A stretch of DNA of 64,000 nt from Sulfobacillus acidophilus DSM 10332 (lineage in GTDB: Bacteria; Bacillota; Sulfobacillia; Sulfobacillales; Sulfobacillaceae). Both the position numbers and the translations under genes were made by a program. The stretch is from positions 2,232,001 to 2,296,000 of the forward strand of contig CP003179.1 in the NCBI GenBank assembly GCA_000237975.1. Reading direction: 5' to 3'. Below, piece after piece: positions 62,058 to 64,000 of this stretch. The notes under the pieces are model-generated. The model did not search any database. It was not told the origin of the DNA and saw only the letters and a list, made by a program, of their open reading frames with translations. The stretch's first letter is position 1. Each line of letters begins with the position of its first letter.

Positions 62058-63182
62058 ATGGCAGCGGCCGTCAACACATTATCTCCCCGGTTGCAAGGGG
62101 TTACGACCTTAAAGACGCTGTATCCCCACTTGAGCGCCACCATTTTACACCCCGGTCCGCCTTGGGCTAATCAGCCGTTAAATTCCGCCCAATCCCGGGC
62201 ACTCGCGGCTCTCTGGCATTATGAGCAACGCATCGGTAACCCGGTGAATTTATCGGACCGGGAGATTGAAGCCCTTGCTCAACAAATGACCTGGGCGCCC
62301 ACCGGTATCTACCATGTCACGTCACCGCTGATCGGGTTTGTGTCGGAATCGATGGCCCTTTGGGTAGTTGACGATCCCACGACCGGACTTCGCGGATATG
62401 CACCAATCCATGAAGGATCGGGACCGACCTTGCGGTTTGGTACGCCCGGCCCCATCACCCTCGCGTTGCAATACTGGTTAACCGAACGGTTTCAACCGCT
62501 TATGAATACGCTGTTGCCGGACGGTATTCCGCTGTGGCCGATAGTGCGAACCGCTCTCTTGATGGGGGACGACCTTCATATGCGCGCGCAAGCGGCGTCC
62601 TGGCTATTGGCCGAGGAAATCTACCGCCGGTTGGCCGTCTCGTCTCTTTGGCACGAACTCACCGAGCGCGATCACCAGTTTCTTACCCGGACCATCTGGA
62701 CGAATCCCGGTGCATTCCTATCGATAGGCATGGCCATGACCGAAATCTATTTTCAATGGTGGGAGACCCACGCGCCAGCCGATTTTATTATAGATTTTGG
62801 AGCCAATGGCCGCGAGTGGGGGTATCGCACGGCCGGATCCCCTACTCAGTGGGTCACCCGCCTAGCTCCCAGACCATCTTGTCCGAACCGGCATCCCCTC
62901 CCGATTAGCGGAGATAGTTTCGGCTTGGAAATCATGGGATTCGGCGGACGGATTCTTCCGAATGCCCCGGCTCTTTGGGAACAACTCGGCCCGGAACGCC
63001 CCCAAGCCTTTATCCCCGACGATTATGAGCCTGCCATGCGTGAATCGCCCATTCGACTCCCTCACATGCCGTTTGAGCTCGGAACCCGTTTAACCGAACT
63101 GTCTCGTCTGAACATGGTCACGGGCTGTTTAGACGCGCACGACGGCTTTCTGGGGCCAGGAATGGTGACGTGGGAAGATTAA
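62058..63182 (+). CDS. DUF1116 protein, AllG-like
   Basis: 374-residue DUF1116 protein. The conserved core is MGDDLHMRAQAASWLLAEEI, TIWTNPGAFLSIGMAMTEI and NGREWGYRTAG. In E. coli the DUF1116 protein YlbE (AllG) works with FdrA (AllF) and YlbF (AllH) as an oxamate transcarbamylase in allantoin degradation. The partner genes are not in this window. It starts five bases after the amidohydrolase stop with AAGGCG upstream. Confidence 0.8.
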   Translation: MAAAVNTLSPRLQGVTTLKTLYPHLSATILHPGPPWANQPLNSAQSRALAALWHYEQRIGNPVNLSDREIEALAQQMTWAPTGIYHVTSPLIGFVSESMALWVVDDPTTGLRGYAPIHEGSGPTLRFGTPGPITLALQYWLTERFQPLMNTLLPDGIPLWPIVRTALLMGDDLHMRAQAASWLLAEEIYRRLAVSSLWHELTERDHQFLTRTIWTNPGAFLSIGMAMTEIYFQWWETHAPADFIIDFGANGREWGYRTAGSPTQWVTRLAPRPSCPNRHPLPISGDSFGLEIMGFGGRILPNAPALWEQLGPERPQAFIPDDYEPAMRESPIRLPHMPFELGTRLTELSRLNMVTGCLDAHDGFLGPGMVTWED

Positions 63183-63228
63183 TGATGGTAGGCTCAGATC
63201 ATACTCGAACATGGGAGGAATTTCCTCA

Positions 63229-64000
63229 TGGGCCAAAAATCCACGCTGATTCAAAATGCTCGACTGCCTAACCATTCGGAACCGGTCGATATTCTCCTAT
63301 CCGACGCCCGAATCCAAGCCATCGGACGCGGATTAACTGCCGATACTTCCATTGACGCGGCCGGCGGGTTGGTACTCCCCGCCTTGGTCGACCCCCATAT
63401 TCACCTGGATGCGGTATTGACCGAAGGAGAACCCGAGCCGAATCGCAGCGGCACCCTCATCGAAGGGATTGAACGCTGGAGCCAGCGCAAAGAACGGTTA
63501 TCGGTCGAGGATGTTTTAAGCCGGGCCGAAGAAGCCGTATGGTGGCACGTCGGGCATGGGGTCCTAAAAATCCGCTCGCACGTAGATGTCTCGGATCCTT
63601 CGTTGACGGCGCTAAAAGCTTTGATTCAGCTACGAGAGAAGCTGAAGCCGTGGGTGACCCTGGAACTGGTGGCGTTTCCGCAAGACAGTATTTTTGGGTT
63701 TCCGCACGGTCCCGAGTTAATGGAAGAAGCCTTGGTCATGGGGGCCGATGTGGTCGGCGGCATTCCTCACTATGAATGGACACGGGAAGACGGTATCCGA
63801 GACGTCGAACTCGCTTTTCACTTGGCGCAAAAATACCATAAAGCGATTGACATTCACTGCGACGAAACCGACGACGATCAATCGCGGTTTCTCGAAACGA
63901 TGGCCAAACTGACATGGGAACATCATCTAGGGAGCCGGGTAACGGCCAGTCATACCACCGCTCTCGGATCCTACAATGATGCCTATGCTTTTAAGCTCAT
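63229..64000 (+). CDS. codA: Cytosine deaminase (partial, N-terminal 257 codons)
   Basis: Deaminates cytosine to uracil. The visible part has LPALVDPHIHLDAVLTEGEP (metal HxH), KIRSHVDVSDPSLTALKALI, LVAFPQDSIFGFP, GGIPHYEWTREDGI, IDIHCDETDDDQSRFLETM and VTASHTTALGSYNDAYAFKL, all close to E. coli CodA. GGGAGGA is eight bases before the ATG. The gene runs off the right edge. Cytosine-derived uracil would feed the pyrimidine-type operon at 43831-53859. Confidence 0.94.

Overview
The window looks like a chromosomal segment of a spore-former-type Firmicute with moderately high GC. AGGAGG-type ribosome binding sites, frequent TTG and GTG starts, a Bacillus-like MurNAc recycling cluster and Bacillus-megaterium-like CbiH60 and CbiX enzymes all fit this. 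A Sulfobacillus-like organism is my best guess, but that is inference and not proven from the sequence. No rRNA, tRNA or CRISPR array was seen.

Layout. (1) 1-2052: end of a polysaccharide ABC exporter on the minus strand, a 34-residue membrane peptide and a PRiA4 ORF3-like protein. (2) 2055-18785, minus strand: a cell-wall and amino-sugar salvage island. It holds a BadF-type kinase, MurR, MurQ, an AmiE-like serine hydrolase, a sugar ABC transporter, two NamZ-type exo-muramidases, NagZ, AnmK, NagA and NagB, plus a class-A-type serine hydrolase. A decayed second nagA-nagB pair lies directly downstream of nagB. An IS110 remnant has cut off the 5' end of one namZ copy. (3) 18786-21722: a decayed zone with a small antitoxin-like gene, a frameshifted Doc/Fic toxin and an IS256 remnant. 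(4) 21723-36261, minus strand, under a cobalamin riboswitch with its own terminator: an almost uninterrupted corrin-ring operon of the early-cobalt route, cbiX-cobA-cbiH60-cbiJ-cbiC-cbiD-cbiET-cbiL-cbiF-cbiG-cbiA. It ends with an APC permease, a CobT-BluB fusion and a precorrin-2 dehydrogenase. (5) 36562-43615: a repeat-bearing lipoprotein, a broken TPR/ATP-grasp gene, an acetyltransferase, a glycosyltransferase and adenine deaminase.

(6) 43831-64000: a nucleobase catabolic island. The plus-strand operon encodes an NCS1 permease, a three-subunit molybdenum hydroxylase, an AllA-like protein, a ring-opening amidohydrolase (barbiturase/cyanurate hydrolase family), an FAH-family protein, an amidase and an aminohydrolase. 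A broken MFS gene follows. On the minus strand are a second molybdenum hydroxylase and a second NCS1 permease. Back on the plus strand are a COG3964-like amidohydrolase, a DUF1116 (AllG-like) protein and cytosine deaminase, which is cut by the window edge.

How the parts may work together. The salvage island would take up and cut muropeptides and amino sugars, phosphorylate them and feed GlcNAc-6-P into NagA and NagB. The cob operon would make cobyrinate diamide and dimethylbenzimidazole. The nucleobase island encodes every enzyme type needed for a cytosine to uracil to barbiturate to ureidomalonate to urea plus malonate route. That makes it the most attractive candidate for a little-described system here, although cyanurate-type or purine catabolism remain possible readings.
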